Shown piece after piece: positions 18,088 to 30,095 of a DNA stretch of 64,000 nucleotides (within the stretch, counting starts at the first letter, position 1; the number at the start of each line of letters is the position of its first letter). Source of the stretch: Pantoea sp. GD03673. Lineage in GTDB: Bacteria; Pseudomonadota; Gammaproteobacteria; Enterobacterales; Enterobacteriaceae. The DNA is taken from the NCBI RefSeq assembly GCF_029844725.1, contig NZ_JAOCKJ010000008.1:180526-244525 (forward strand), in the 5' to 3' direction. The position numbers were made by a program, and so were the translations under genes. The notes below the pieces were generated by a model. It saw nothing but the letters and a program-made list of their open reading frames with translations. It searched no databases and was not told the DNA's origin.

Positions 18088-20937
18088 TCAAGATTCGCCG
18101 CCCGCTGACTTTTTCTTGCGCGCAGGCTTGCTCGCCTCGCTCGGCGGCGTCTCGGCCACGTTCGCGGCATCGGGCTTCTCAGGCTCGGCCGGCTTTGCGG
18201 GTGGCTCCTGGCGCTCGAAGACCACCCGTTCGGCCTTGTCGTCCCAGCGTGCGCTGGCGTGATCGCCCTTGCCGATTCCGCCGCCGAGCATCTCGCGTGC
18301 CAGCGCGGTTTCCAGCTCGCTGCGGATCAGGCGCTTGAGTTCACGCGCACCGAACTCGGGCTTGTAGCCTTCCTCCGCGAAGTGGTCGATCAAGGTCTGA
18401 TCGAAGGTCAGCGTCACGCCCTGGCTGGCGGCGTTGCGGGCCACACGATCGAGCTGCAGGCCGACGATATGGCGGATCTCCTCCTTGCCCAGCGCATGGA
18501 AGACGATGATCTCGTCGATGCGGTTGATGAACTCGGGGCGGAAGTGTCCGCGCAGCACGTCCATCACCTCGGACTTGGTCTTCTCGTATTCCTCGCCGGC
18601 GGCGCTACGGGCCTTCAGCCGACGCTGGATGATGTCCGAGCCCAAGTTCGAGGTGGCGATGATGATGGTATTGGTGAAATCCACCACCCGGCCCTTGCCG
18701 TCGGTGAGCCGCCCGTCGTCGAACACCTGCAGCAGGATGTTGTAGACGTCGGGGTGAGCCTTCTCGATCTCGTCCAGCAGCAACACGCTGTAGGGCTTGC
18801 GACGCACCTTCTCGGTGAGCTGGCCGCCCTCGTCATAGCCCACATAACCCGGAGGCGCGCCCACCAGGCGTGCCACGGTATGGCGTTCCCCGTACTCGGA
18901 CATGTCGATGCGCAGCAGCGCACCTTCATCGCCATAGATGGACTCGGCCAGCGCCTTGGCGAGCTCGGTCTTGCCCACGCCGGTCGGCCCGAGGAACAGA
19001 AAAGTCGCCACCGGCTTGCCGCCTTCGCGCAGCCCCGCGCGCGACAACCGCACGGCATCGGCCACCGCGCGCACCGCTTCGTCCTGGCCCACCAGGCGCT
19101 CGTGCAGCCGCTGTTCCAGATGCAACAGCTTCTCGCGTTCTTCCACCGTCAGCTCGTTGACCGGAATGCCGGTCAGGCGCGAGACGATCTGCGCGACATG
19201 CTCGGCCTTGACTTCGGCGCTGCCCGAGGCGCGCTCGCGCTCCCAATCTTCGATGAGCTTCTTGAGTTCGGCCTCTTTTGCCTCGATGCGCTTGCCCAGC
19301 TCGGCGGCCTTGTCGTACTGCTTGCGCGAGGCCATGTAGTCCTGCTCACGCCGCAACTGGTGCAGTTCGGACTCCAGCTCTTGTACGGCCACTGGGCGAG
19401 CCGTGGCCGACAGCTTCACGCGTGCGGCCGCCTGGTCAAGCAGGTCGATGGCCTTGTCAGGCAAAAAGCGCGCGGTGATGTAGCGGTCCGACAACTCGGC
19501 GGCGGCGATGATCGCATCCTCGGTGATGCTGACCTTGTGGTGCGCCTCGAAGGTGTCGCGCAGGCCGCGCAGGATCATCATGGTCTGCGCTACCGTCGGC
19601 TCGGGCACCATCACCGGCTGGAAACGACGCTCCAGCGCGGCGTCCTTCTCGATGTACTTCTGATACTCGTTGAGCGTGGTGGCGCCGATCAGGTTCAGCT
19701 CGCCGCGCGCCATCATCGGCTTGAACACGTTGGCCACGTCCAGCCCGCCTTCGCCGCCACCCTGGCCGGCACCGACGATGGTGTGCACTTCATCGATGAA
19801 GAGAATCATCTCGCCCTGGTGCTCGGTCACTTCCTTGAGCACCTTCTGCACGCGCTCCTCGAACTCGCCGCGATACTTGGCGCCGGCCACCATGGCGTTG
19901 ATGTTGAGTTCCACCAGACGCTTGTCGCGCAGCGTCTCGGGCACTTCGCCGGCGACCATCCGCTGCGCCAGTCCTTCGACAATGGCGGTCTTGCCGACGC
20001 CGGGCTCACCGATCAACACCGGGTTGTTTTTCTTGCGCCGGGCCAGCACCTCGATGGTGGTCTCGATCTCCTGCGCACGGCCGATGACCGGATCGAGCTT
20101 GCCCTCGCGCGCCATCTTGGTGAGGTCGCGCGAATACTTGTCGAGTTCTGGCGTGTTGGTCGGCGTCTCGGCGCGGCCATCCTCGGCGCCTTTGCCGACC
20201 ACCTTGCTGACCTGTTGGCGCAGCGCCTGCGGCGTCAGGCCGTAGCGGCGTAGCAGGTTGGCGGCCAGCCCTTCGCCTTCCTCGGTCAGACCGATCAGGA
20301 AATGCTCCGGACCGACATAGGAATGGCCGAGTTCATTGGAGGCCACGAAGGCGCGGCTGAGCGCATCCTTCACGCGCGGCGACACGCCGATCTCGCCCTC
20401 GAACGGCTTGTCCCCGCGCTTGGCCTCGGACTCGATCTGCCGCTTGAGGTCATCGACCTTGATTTTGAACTGACCCAGGATGGTCTTGACCACGTCGCTG
20501 TCGGCCAGCGCCAGCAGCAGATGTTCGGTATCCACCTCGGAGCGGCCAAATTCGGCAGCGTGTTTGGCGGCCTCTTGCAGCAGGGCTTCCGACTGTTCGC
20601 TGATGCGGCTGGCCAGCCCACTGCCGCGCCGGCGCGGTGCACCCGAACCTGCGGCGGCGGGTTCGCCAAACACGGCATCGACCACGTCATCGGTATCGGC
20701 GGCAAAGGGCGTCGCGTCGTCGCCGATGCGGAAGAAGTCACTGCCGAGGAAGTCCTCGAACAGGCCGCTGCGCGAGCCGAACAAGGCTTCCAGCGGCGAG
20801 ACGGTGCGTTTTTGCTGGCGCACCAGTTGGCGGTAATGGTCGTCGCACAACAGCATGGTGCTGTGACGCCCGTTGAGATTGGCTTCCACCCGCACGGTGG
20901 CGGGTTGGACGCAGACCTGGCATTGTTTTCTGGCCAT
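18088..20937 (-). CDS. clpK: ClpK/ClpG heat-resistance disaggregase
   Basis: A 949-residue Hsp100 ATPase that dissolves protein aggregates and confers thermotolerance, the hallmark of this locus. Order of parts: a zinc-binding N-terminus (Cys6, Cys9, Cys31, His34), a double Clp-N repeat (about 105-245), first AAA+ domain (Walker A GEPGVGKT at 310-317, Walker B LFIDEVH near 390), a short coiled middle domain (about 510-575), second AAA+ domain (GPTGVGKT at 650-657), and a Pro/Lys-rich tail typical of ClpK. The ATG at 20937 with AGGAG 7 nt upstream is chosen; the frame extends 20 codons further without a ribosome site. No ClpP-binding loop is evident to me. Confidence 0.96.
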   Translation of the reverse strand: MARKQCQVCVQPATVRVEANLNGRHSTMLLCDDHYRQLVRQQKRTVSPLEALFGSRSGLFEDFLGSDFFRIGDDATPFAADTDDVVDAVFGEPAAAGSGAPRRRGSGLASRISEQSEALLQEAAKHAAEFGRSEVDTEHLLLALADSDVVKTILGQFKIKVDDLKRQIESEAKRGDKPFEGEIGVSPRVKDALSRAFVASNELGHSYVGPEHFLIGLTEEGEGLAANLLRRYGLTPQALRQQVSKVVGKGAEDGRAETPTNTPELDKYSRDLTKMAREGKLDPVIGRAQEIETTIEVLARRKKNNPVLIGEPGVGKTAIVEGLAQRMVAGEVPETLRDKRLVELNINAMVAGAKYRGEFEERVQKVLKEVTEHQGEMILFIDEVHTIVGAGQGGGEGGLDVANVFKPMMARGELNLIGATTLNEYQKYIEKDAALERRFQPVMVPEPTVAQTMMILRGLRDTFEAHHKVSITEDAIIAAAELSDRYITARFLPDKAIDLLDQAAARVKLSATARPVAVQELESELHQLRREQDYMASRKQYDKAAELGKRIEAKEAELKKLIEDWERERASGSAEVKAEHVAQIVSRLTGIPVNELTVEEREKLLHLEQRLHERLVGQDEAVRAVADAVRLSRAGLREGGKPVATFLFLGPTGVGKTELAKALAESIYGDEGALLRIDMSEYGERHTVARLVGAPPGYVGYDEGGQLTEKVRRKPYSVLLLDEIEKAHPDVYNILLQVFDDGRLTDGKGRVVDFTNTIIIATSNLGSDIIQRRLKARSAAGEEYEKTKSEVMDVLRGHFRPEFINRIDEIIVFHALGKEEIRHIVGLQLDRVARNAASQGVTLTFDQTLIDHFAEEGYKPEFGARELKRLIRSELETALAREMLGGGIGKGDHASARWDDKAERVVFERQEPPAKPAEPEKPDAANVAETPPSEASKPARKKKSAGGES

Positions 20938-20972
20938 GCTGATGCTCCTGAGAAGGTTGACAAGGTTGAGGC

Positions 20973-21003
20973 GACGAGGCATCGCGAGCCGCGACACCTC
21001 GTC
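20973..21003 (-). other. Stem-loop in the clpK leader
   Basis: In the 105-bp gap between the first hsp20 and clpK, an interrupted hairpin (7 bp plus 5 bp around a 2x2 mismatch and 3-nt loop) pairs 20973-20986 with 20990-21003. It ends about 20 nt before the clpK ribosome site, so it could influence processing or translation of the clpK message. Confidence 0.5.
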
Positions 21004-21042
21004 TCGTACCGGGTTTTTCTTGTGACGAACGAGCCGGCGACG

Positions 21043-21612
21043 TCAGCTGTTGATCGGGATCGAACGTCCCTGCTTCGGCGCGCTGACCTCGCGCTTGTCG
21101 ATCGTGACCGTGAGCACCCCGTTCTTGAACGATGCCTTGATCGAATCCTGATTGGCGTCGTCAGGCAGGTTCAAGGCGCGGTGAAAGCTGCCGTAGGTGC
21201 GCTCCACACGGTGGAAGCCACCTTCCTTCTTCTCCTGTTCCTGGCGCTTCTCGCCACGCACCACCAGCACGTCGTTGTCGAGGGTGATCTGGATGTCCTT
21301 TTCCTCGACACCGGGCACTTCCAGGGCAATTTTGTACTGCTTGTCGGTTTCCTGGATGTCCAGGGCCGGCTTCAGCATGCCCGACCAATCGGATGGCAGC
21401 CGCGGCATGGCCAGCGCCGGAAAACCGAAGCCCCGGAACGCGTCATCGAACAGCCGGTCGATCTCGCGATGCAGTTGCAGGATCGGGCTGACTGGCCCGC
21501 TCGCCGCTGGCAGGTCATTGCGCTGCACCGGCAGGGAAGAGGCGGTCTGCTGCTCTTGCTGCTCGTTCTTGAACCAGTTCCAGGGAGCCAACTTCTTGAA
21601 ATCGATGTCCAT
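21043..21612 (-). CDS. hsp20: Small heat-shock protein Hsp20 (first copy)
   Basis: A 189-residue alpha-crystallin family holdase. An N-terminal region of about 80 residues (MDIDFKKLAPWNWFKNEQQ) is followed by the crystallin domain (ALDIQETDKQYKIALEVPGV onward) with the ASFKNGVLTV motif and a C-terminal R-S-I-P-I tail of the I-x-I type used for oligomer assembly. It is the first structural gene after the regulator (34 bp gap) and lies upstream of clpK. Confidence 0.95.
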   Translation of the reverse strand: MDIDFKKLAPWNWFKNEQQEQQTASSLPVQRNDLPAASGPVSPILQLHREIDRLFDDAFRGFGFPALAMPRLPSDWSGMLKPALDIQETDKQYKIALEVPGVEEKDIQITLDNDVLVVRGEKRQEQEKKEGGFHRVERTYGSFHRALNLPDDANQDSIKASFKNGVLTVTIDKREVSAPKQGRSIPINS

Positions 21613-21646
21613 GTCATACCTCCAGAAAAATTGAAAAACGAGTTAC

Positions 21647-21928
21647 TCAAGCCCTTTGCCTGCTGCGACGGGCAGTGCGCCCAGGCGACACGGGCTGCTC
21701 GGATGACTTCTGCTGTTCACGCTTGCGCATCACCTCCTTCTTTGCTCCGGCTCGGGTCTGATCATTGATCCACTGATCGATTTCACTTTGACGAAACCGC
21801 CACGTCCCGCCCACCTTGAAAGCCGGAATTTCCCCGTGCGCGGCGAGCCGATAAAGCGTCCGCTTGCCGACTTTCAAGTACGCAGCCAATTCATCGAGCG
21901 TGAAAATCACCTGTAGGTGCGCTTTCAT
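21647..21928 (-). CDS. Helix-turn-helix regulator of the stress locus
   Basis: A 93-residue DNA-binding protein of the MerR/excisionase-like (HTH_17) type. Residues 10-60 form a winged helix: FTLDELAAYLKVGKRTLYRL, then the wing GEIPAFKVGGTWRFR and SEIDQWI. The remainder is a Lys/Arg-rich tail. It is the first gene of the cargo operon and presumably regulates it; no target has been shown. The ATG at 21928 has a GAGAGGG stretch upstream and matches the start of the domain; 31 further codons upstream are probably not translated. Confidence 0.85.
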   Translation of the reverse strand: MKAHLQVIFTLDELAAYLKVGKRTLYRLAAHGEIPAFKVGGTWRFRQSEIDQWINDQTRAGAKKEVMRKREQQKSSEQPVSPGRTARRSRQRA

Positions 21929-21975
21929 CTCACCCTCTCCAATCGCGTCGCTTTGCGGTTCCGGCCAAGGAAATC

Positions 21976-22006
21976 CTTGCAAGACTTTGCAAGATATTGC
22001 GCTTAC
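21976..22006 (+). repeat. 10-bp phased repeat upstream of the regulator
   Basis: TTGCAAGACT (21977-21986), TTGCAAGATA (21987-21996) and TTGCGCTTAC (21997-22006) follow each other with an exact period of 10 bp, one turn of the helix. Position at the likely operon promoter suggests an operator or a curved promoter element. Confidence 0.6.
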
Positions 22007-22022
22007 CAGGACAAACTTCAAG
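21994..22022 (-). promoter_or_regulatory. Candidate sigma32-type promoter of the stress operon
   Basis: Read leftwards, CTTGAA (22017-22022) and CGCAATAT (21994-22001) are separated by 15 bp. The heat-shock sigma factor consensus is CTTGAAA and CCCCATNT with a spacer of roughly 11-16 bp; the -10 match is 6 of 8. Transcription would start about 55 bp before the regulator's start codon. Prediction only. Confidence 0.45.
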
Positions 22023-22151
22023 AGTCAATGTACAGCGATCTCCCGCCCCATTGATGCAGGTCAACTGCTCAGGCAAGGCGCAGCGGGGCGGCCTGATCAG
22101 GCCATGGACAGCGCCTGGCTCGTCAGCCTGCGTGTGCCACAGGCGCCTCGA

Positions 22152-22418
22152 TCAAACACCGATCCTCACGTTGTAGCCGAGTGCCCGCAGCCCCTTGCTC
22201 GTCTGCATGTTCCTTGGCGGAAACTCGTCTGGGCGCGCCCAGCCGACGCTTTCCCCGAGGCTGCTCAGGCCAACGTGCGGAATTGCCCAGTCGTCGCTGC
22301 GGATCGCGTTCCAGAGTCGGGCCGAAACACTTCCGTTGCCCCAGACAGCGTAGTTCAACAGTATCCGTCCGTCCAACACACCTTCCCGACACCGCCGCCG
22401 AAGGCCATGGCCCATCAA
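22152..22418 (-). CDS. Small unidentified reading frame
   Basis: An 88-codon frame whose C-terminal two thirds (ILLNYAVWGNGSVSARLWNAI...NMQTSKGLRALGYNVRIG) has a natural protein composition. It bears a faint likeness to the helix-hairpin domain at the end of RNA polymerase alpha. No ribosome site is clear and the first residues look non-coding. It lies between the regulator and an IS66 fragment. It may be the remainder of a larger gene. Confidence 0.25.
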   Translation of the reverse strand: MMGHGLRRRCREGVLDGRILLNYAVWGNGSVSARLWNAIRSDDWAIPHVGLSSLGESVGWARPDEFPPRNMQTSKGLRALGYNVRIGV

Positions 22419-22429
22419 GCGGATTTTCC

Positions 22430-22802
22430 ATGCCCCCTCAGCGCCGTACCTACAGCAAATCTTTCAAGGCCCAGGTCATTCAGGAGTGTTCTGAACCCGG
22501 TGCCTCCATCGCAAACATCGCCTTGGGCTACAGCCTCAATGCCAACCTCGTCCACAAATGGATTCGGCTGCATACCCAGAAAACCACGGCTATCCAGCCA
22601 GCGTTCATCCCGTTGCCTTCTCAAATGCTCGGCGCGGGATCGCATGCTCAAGTGCGCTGCTGCGATCATGAGTTTGATCCAGTCGGCCCGTAATAATGGG
22701 CACGATCCGTATGCCTATCTCAAGGATGTGCTGACACGGTTGCCGACGCAGCGGGCGAGTGAGATTGCAGAGCTGCTGCCGCATAGGTGGCATCCGGCAT
22801 AG
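22430..22802 (+). pseudogene. IS66-family remnant (internal deletion)
   Basis: The start (from the ATG at 22430, MPPQRRTYSKSFKAQVIQEC...) is the N-terminus of the IS66 accessory protein TnpA, with its helix-turn-helix. After about 55 codons the sequence switches frame and joins the C-terminal end of the IS66 transposase (SLIQSARNNGHDPYAYLKDVLTRL...IAELLPHRW, ending at 22802). Everything between is deleted, so no functional product remains. Confidence 0.75.
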
Positions 22803-23049
22803 TCGCGCAAGACGGTTTGCCCGCACGCTTACGTTCAACAGCTCAAGCACCGTCCGCCCTTCGCGGGATCGTTGCCGCCAGAGCCACACGCCGAACTTTT
22901 CCACCTTGTCGTCGCCGGCCTGCGGTCAGTCAGGCAAGCCCAGGTGCTCGTTTTCCTGCTTGATCGCGTGGTCTCGGATCGCGTGCACCCGGGAAACGGC
23001 ATCCACGAACTGCCACCATCTCTTAGCTTGGCGGGGTCAAGCCAGCCGG

Positions 23050-24900
<1,851 letters not shown>

Positions 24901-24908
<8 letters not shown>

Positions 24909-26403
24909 TCCATCTTCCTATCAATCGAATGAACGCAGTGGTCAGTGGTGCCACCCTGCTTTTTTCCAATCCACAACGCTTTTCCAGCTCCCAGCGCCTA
25001 GACGTTATGCCTGTCTGTACATCCTTCAGCATCGCTGCAGTCAGGCGACGGATCTGATACTCGCCGACGGACTCGGCATAGCGATCCAGGAAGGTGCAGC
25101 AAAGAGGCAATTGATCGAGACGGTGCTCGACTGATGCCCGATGGGGTAGCTGCTGCAGGAACCAGTTGCGACTCCTGCGCGGAAGGCCCAGGTCTTCTTC
25201 GCTACCTCTACCAATCCGGATCAGCAGGCGCACCCACCTTATGTCACGCGCTCGCCAGTCGATGTGGCTGTTGTTGCCCTGTCGGCGCTGCCTGACCTGG
25301 TTCGCAACCATCAGCCAGTGTCGGTCATGACGATAGAGCCAGGCGTAACATGCCCCTGCTCCGTCTTGCCTGGCTGCCTTGGCTCCACCGTGATTAGCCA
25401 GTGCTTGCAGCCAAATGGCTCGGTACTGCTGCTTTTGCTCAAACTCAGCAGGGAGCAGCTGCACTGACCGCTCGGAGGCAAGGTCGACCTGGCGAGTCTT
25501 CGCCTCGCTGATCAGCTCGCCAGCATGCTGGCCAGGGCGCAGGCTGGTCCAGACGATCAGATGCTGCAGCGCACTGAATCCCTTGCGATGCTTCCTGAAC
25601 ATCGCCAACAGCCAAGGTGGAGGCTCTCCGGATGTCAGCAGACCGTTCGCAGCAAGCCAATCCCTTTGATGGGATGCCAGGATCTTCTCCCAGATGACTT
25701 CAGCCCTGACCTGCCGGCCTCGCCTGGCGTCGCACTCTGTAGCCAGGTACCGGTACAGGTTGGTCCAGCGTCCGTAGCCAGGCGATTGCACCTCTTCGAG
25801 CGCCAGCAGCTGCATAGCAGCCTTGGCGAGCCTGATAGCCTCTTCGCCCACGGGACTCACGCGAAGATCACGGGGCAGAAACAGTGGAGAGGCTGTATGA
25901 AACTCGTGCCGCTGCGCTCGACGGAACGGGATAGGTGAGTTCAGGAGCTGACAGCCATGCTCGGGACAGGCATCTATCCCTTGAATCTGCCAGCTACGCC
26001 GCCAGTAGGGTTCACCGTAGCGCGCAGACATATCTTCAAAGCAGATCGGGCAGTAACGCAGCCAATCGGGCCACTTGACCAAGGCCGTCGAGGCCCCAGA
26101 CAGACCAATCGTCGGCCGGTCGGGAGCAAGCATGGCCTGAAAAAGATCGGTACGGCGCTCCGGCGGAATGAAAGGGGCATAGAGCGGGAACAGCGTGTGA
26201 TTCAGGATCATGCCTTCCGCATCCAAGCCCGTGTTGATCGCCAACGCAGTCAGGTGTGTGGGCAGATCGGTGATCGCGGCAACCTTGCTGTCACCGAAAA
26301 GCATGTGCAGCAAGGTCTTGTGGCTGCCTATCCCCAGATGTACCCGGCACCGGGCAATACCGCTGTAAAGCAGTTCGTCCGGGTAGAGCCTGGGGAAGTA
26401 CAT
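24901..26403 (-). CDS. tnsD: Tn7-type attTn7 selector TnsD (TniQ family)
   Basis: A 500-residue TniQ-family protein. In Tn7, TnsD binds the end of glmS and recruits TnsC, TnsA and TnsB so that insertion occurs downstream. The N-terminal zinc knot is intact (Cys118, Cys121, Cys146, His149, in CPICFED and CPEHGC). C-terminal helix-turn-helix regions for DNA binding follow. The insertion site 25 bp after glmS is direct evidence that this specificity has been used. Gap to tnsC is 1 bp. Confidence 0.95.
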
Positions 26404-26404
26404 G

Positions 26405-28015
26405 TCAGCTCGCTCTCAGCAGAGGCCGCAGATCGAGGATCAAGCCAGCCTGCTTGAATCTGTCATAGGCCTCGCTTTCAGGCCCATCGGCATAACGTCG
26501 GCGCAGATCCTCCTCGGATAGGCACCCCCACTCCGTCCGCTTAACTCTGGAAATGCCGGGCCTCTTGGGAGCGTCCTGCGCGAGGTAGGCCGTGGCCTTG
26601 TGAATCAGGGCCGCCAGCGGGATGTCCGGATTCTCCGCCAACAATTCATCGGCCATGGGAATGGCGATGTCCCTCGGGATTTCCATACCTTCGAGCAGGG
26701 CGGCCAACCGCTTTGCCTTGTCATCAGCCGGAGGGGCCGATGGTTTAGGTTGGGGGACGCTATCCAGAGAGCGAGTCAGGGTCAGCAACCGTCCCTCGAT
26801 CTCTGGCATCAGCAGGTCGTCATATTTGGCGATCAGCTCGGGCCTACCGCTCCGCAAGGCCGCCAGCATCGGATGGACCGGTTTGAACTCGTCCTCGAAA
26901 ACCCTGCGCAGCAACAGCGGCTTAATGCACTCGACACCTGTCACTATCGCCCGGATCTGCGCCAGCGCGAACAGCTTGATGACGATGTCCATGACCCCTT
27001 GGGTGAGGTCGTACATCGTAGCCTCCAGTTCATCATCCAGCGGCGCCGCATTTCGCAGCCACTGATACTTCCAAAGCCGCTTCAACAGACGCTTCCAATG
27101 CTCGTCCCGAGGCAACCTATCCCAGCGGATGCTGCCCAACCCGGAGACCCGCCGAGCAGCCCGGAACGTGCGCTGGAAGAACTTGCTGGCCCGGTGGGTG
27201 CCGACCTGAATGATCGGAACACCGATGGTGTTCACCAGCGACACGAAGAAATTGTGCATTTTTTCGGCACCACCGGAGCGTGCCTCGTTGAGGTTCTGAA
27301 CCTCGTCGATGATCAGCACTCCGAGCGTGTGCAGATTGGCCACCTGGCACATGGATGCCAGCAGACGTTTGGTACCCAGCTTCTTGCGTCCGTGGCTACG
27401 GCTGTAGTGGGTACCCAGGATCTTGTCTACTTCGTTGAAGAAGCTCAGGCACAGCTCATCCAAGTCACCGTCAATTGGGCAGTCGATCTTCAGGTAGACC
27501 AGTTGGGTGATGTTGTAATCAGGGTGATGGAGAGCTTGGGGGTACATGCCCAGAATCCGCTCCAGCGTGCGCGTCTTGCCGCAACCGGAGCAGCCGAACA
27601 GCGACAGGCTGTTGGCCGTAGAGGAGACACTCTGGTACACCGCCGCATCCAGATCCTCCTCCTCGACACGGCGATAGCCATTCTGCAGGTGCGCATACCA
27701 GGCACCGCTGGCCGGATTCCGACCGATGTACCCTTGACGGATCATCAGGCTGATCTTGCTCTCCAGCTCCAAGTGATGGCTCAGCGGCTGGAAGAAGCCG
27801 TGCAACAGGCGGGCAATCGCATGTGCCCTGAGCCGACCATCCAGAAGCGCCTCCTGCGGCTCGAAACCGGGAAGCTGCTGCAATAGATCGACCACCTCCT
27901 GCAGATCAGGAATCGGAGGCAATGCGCTGATGAGCGGATTGTCCTGATACTCGGGAAGCTGCTGCTCCTGGTAACGCGCCAGGGGAATGACTCCGCGCTG
28001 GAATTCTTCAGTCAT
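26405..28015 (-). CDS. tnsC: Tn7-type AAA+ regulator TnsC
   Basis: A 536-residue ATPase that links the target selectors TnsD and TnsE to the TnsAB transposase and gives target immunity. The Walker A motif GCSGCGKT is at 141-148, and the Walker B LGVLIIDEVQNL has its Asp near 237. Length resembles Tn7 TnsC (555). It overlaps tnsB by 8 bp. Confidence 0.95.
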   Translation of the reverse strand: MTEEFQRGVIPLARYQEQQLPEYQDNPLISALPPIPDLQEVVDLLQQLPGFEPQEALLDGRLRAHAIARLLHGFFQPLSHHLELESKISLMIRQGYIGRNPASGAWYAHLQNGYRRVEEEDLDAAVYQSVSSTANSLSLFGCSGCGKTRTLERILGMYPQALHHPDYNITQLVYLKIDCPIDGDLDELCLSFFNEVDKILGTHYSRSHGRKKLGTKRLLASMCQVANLHTLGVLIIDEVQNLNEARSGGAEKMHNFFVSLVNTIGVPIIQVGTHRASKFFQRTFRAARRVSGLGSIRWDRLPRDEHWKRLLKRLWKYQWLRNAAPLDDELEATMYDLTQGVMDIVIKLFALAQIRAIVTGVECIKPLLLRRVFEDEFKPVHPMLAALRSGRPELIAKYDDLLMPEIEGRLLTLTRSLDSVPQPKPSAPPADDKAKRLAALLEGMEIPRDIAIPMADELLAENPDIPLAALIHKATAYLAQDAPKRPGISRVKRTEWGCLSEEDLRRRYADGPESEAYDRFKQAGLILDLRPLLRAS

Positions 28016-30095
28016 CCTCTTCCTCCTTGAATATCAGGTCACTGAGATCTGGGAAGGCATAATCTTCCTGCTTCTCACCCCGCAGTGGGATCACCTCGGC
28101 TGGCTTTTCCTGCTGTGCTTTATCCGGTTTGAATGCTGTTTTCTGGCGTTCCTGGCGCTTTTCCTGCTGCTTGTTCTCGCGGATCTGGGTTCCCAGATCC
28201 TTCGTGGTCATACCCGTTTTGACCGGACTGGCATCCTCTGCCTGGGCAACGATGGACTCGATCTGCTTCAGAAGATTGCCTCTCTCTACCAAAGCTTCCG
28301 CCGCCGCGTTGGTATCGCTACGCCGTTCCTCTCTGGACAGCAGCCAGACATCCCAGAAGGTCATCCCCCTGAAGCGTCGACTGCGGTCGGCAAGATCGCA
28401 AACCCAGTAGTCCTTGAGACTATTGGACGGCCGCAGGTAGATGTGGTCGGCGCTACGCGGATCGTATGCGACCGTTACCCCTGTCGGCCGGCGCCCCTGG
28501 CCTCGGTGAAACCAACCCTCCCTGATTGCTTCCTGGCAGGTGTAGAAGCAGCCGAACAGCCTGATTCCCAGCTCCGAAACCGTGGCCGACTCATGGGGCA
28601 AGAGATTTATCCGCACCAGCTCCTCGGGCGCAGTACGTAACCGGCCGGTCAAGTTGGCCAAGCCCCAGTTCCACAGCATGACCGGGATGGCTGGCAGATC
28701 GCCCGGCATACCAGAGGTTCTGTCGTATTTGCTCAAGGTATGAAAGTTGTTGTGGTAGAGGATGCCGGCAATGATGATCTGGGTGAACTCGGGCAAGGTC
28801 AGACTGGCATCAAGTCTGTAGTCGTGGCCACCCCGCTTCCGGCTGGTGGTGTCCTCGACCACACCGCTGGCATAGGGCTTGAAACGCTCCTGCACCGTCC
28901 GGAAATAACGCTCGACGATCCCCTTGGCATCTCCTCGCCTGGCCGGTGCATTCTCGATGCGAACGCCGAAGGCTTGGGAAAATGCTTCCACCTTGGTGCC
29001 ATTCAGTTCGCCCTTATCGGCCAGCACCACATCCGGCAAGCCTTTGACCGGCCAGTCGCTGGCATCGATCTCCACGCTATACTGGCGGCAATACTCAACC
29101 TTGTCGGCGACCGTGTTGGCCAATGCCACCATGGCACTGACCCAGGAAGGTCCCTCGAATCCGACGTACATACCAACGACCATGCGGCTGAACACGTCGA
29201 TCACCATGTAAACGACAGGCCTGCCGACGATAAGGCTGCGATCATGTTCTGAAACCAGATAGATATCGGCGATGGTGGCATCGATCTGGTAGCGGTATCC
29301 GGGCCCCAGTGCCTCGGTCGTCGATGTACTGCTGAGCGGTCGGAAGTCCTTGGCAAAATCCACTGCGGACACCCTGCATGGCAAGGTGTCGGTGAAGTGA
29401 TATTCGCGCCCATAGAAGTAACGGAACTGCCCCAATGTAGGCAGTTCGAAGGTCGGCAGCTCCGTCAGAACAGCACGGAGCAGATTCAGCCCGGCGGCGT
29501 AGGCATCAGGAATGGACGGATGTTTTTCCTTGAGCAAACGTTCCTCGATGACCCGGCGAAAAATGCGCTCGATGTCCGGCGTGACATTGCTCCCTTTCCC
29601 CTCCATCACCACTCTGGGCCTGCCCAGCTTGGCCTGGTTCGGCTTTCTGCGCTTGCCACGGGCGCCCGAGTTGACATAGTCCGGCAAGAGGGCATTCCTG
29701 CACATGCCTCGCTGCCAGTAGCGCCTCAGTAACCTATACACCGTCTGATTGGTGACACCATGGCGCTCCATGATGCCTCTGACAATGAGCCCTCTGGGGC
29801 GCCGCACGAAAAGCTGGGGGTCGTGCACAAAATCCGCCAGCATTCCCCAAGCTTCATCACGCTTCTGCTGATCAAGGGAACCTTCCTCAACCTCCCGTAG
29901 GACTGTTTCCTCGAAGGGATCGGCAATGCTCTCCAGCTCCCGCTCCATGATCAGACGCTCCAGCTCTACAATCGATATCGGTTCGGGCAACGCCGTGTCC
30001 GAATCGATATCGATCCAGATTGCCTGCTCGGTACCGGACCAAAGCAGGCGCTTTCGCAGTTCCCCCATCCGGAACACCTGATTAACGGGCAACAC
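28008..30095 (-). CDS. tnsB: Tn7-type transposase subunit TnsB
   Basis: A 695-residue DDE transposase that cuts the 3' ends of the element and joins them to target DNA. The catalytic triad reads Asp272 (YQIDATI), Asp360 (VVLADKGE) and Glu395 (KGIVER), within one residue of Tn7 TnsB (273, 361, 396). N-terminal helix-turn-helix domains would bind the repeats found at both transposon ends. It overlaps tnsA by 14 bp and tnsC by 8 bp. Confidence 0.97.
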   Translation of the reverse strand: MLPVNQVFRMGELRKRLLWSGTEQAIWIDIDSDTALPEPISIVELERLIMERELESIADPFEETVLREVEEGSLDQQKRDEAWGMLADFVHDPQLFVRRPRGLIVRGIMERHGVTNQTVYRLLRRYWQRGMCRNALLPDYVNSGARGKRRKPNQAKLGRPRVVMEGKGSNVTPDIERIFRRVIEERLLKEKHPSIPDAYAAGLNLLRAVLTELPTFELPTLGQFRYFYGREYHFTDTLPCRVSAVDFAKDFRPLSSTSTTEALGPGYRYQIDATIADIYLVSEHDRSLIVGRPVVYMVIDVFSRMVVGMYVGFEGPSWVSAMVALANTVADKVEYCRQYSVEIDASDWPVKGLPDVVLADKGELNGTKVEAFSQAFGVRIENAPARRGDAKGIVERYFRTVQERFKPYASGVVEDTTSRKRGGHDYRLDASLTLPEFTQIIIAGILYHNNFHTLSKYDRTSGMPGDLPAIPVMLWNWGLANLTGRLRTAPEELVRINLLPHESATVSELGIRLFGCFYTCQEAIREGWFHRGQGRRPTGVTVAYDPRSADHIYLRPSNSLKDYWVCDLADRSRRFRGMTFWDVWLLSREERRSDTNAAAEALVERGNLLKQIESIVAQAEDASPVKTGMTTKDLGTQIRENKQQEKRQERQKTAFKPDKAQQEKPAEVIPLRGEKQEDYAFPDLSDLIFKEEEDD

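Noticed and set aside
18259..20253. 664-codon rightward frame opposite clpK
   Set aside because: It mirrors the codon positions of clpK, and its composition is typical of an antisense shadow.
26600..27886. Long rightward frame opposite tnsC
   Set aside because: No recognisable domain, and tnsC on the other strand has Walker motifs and full length.
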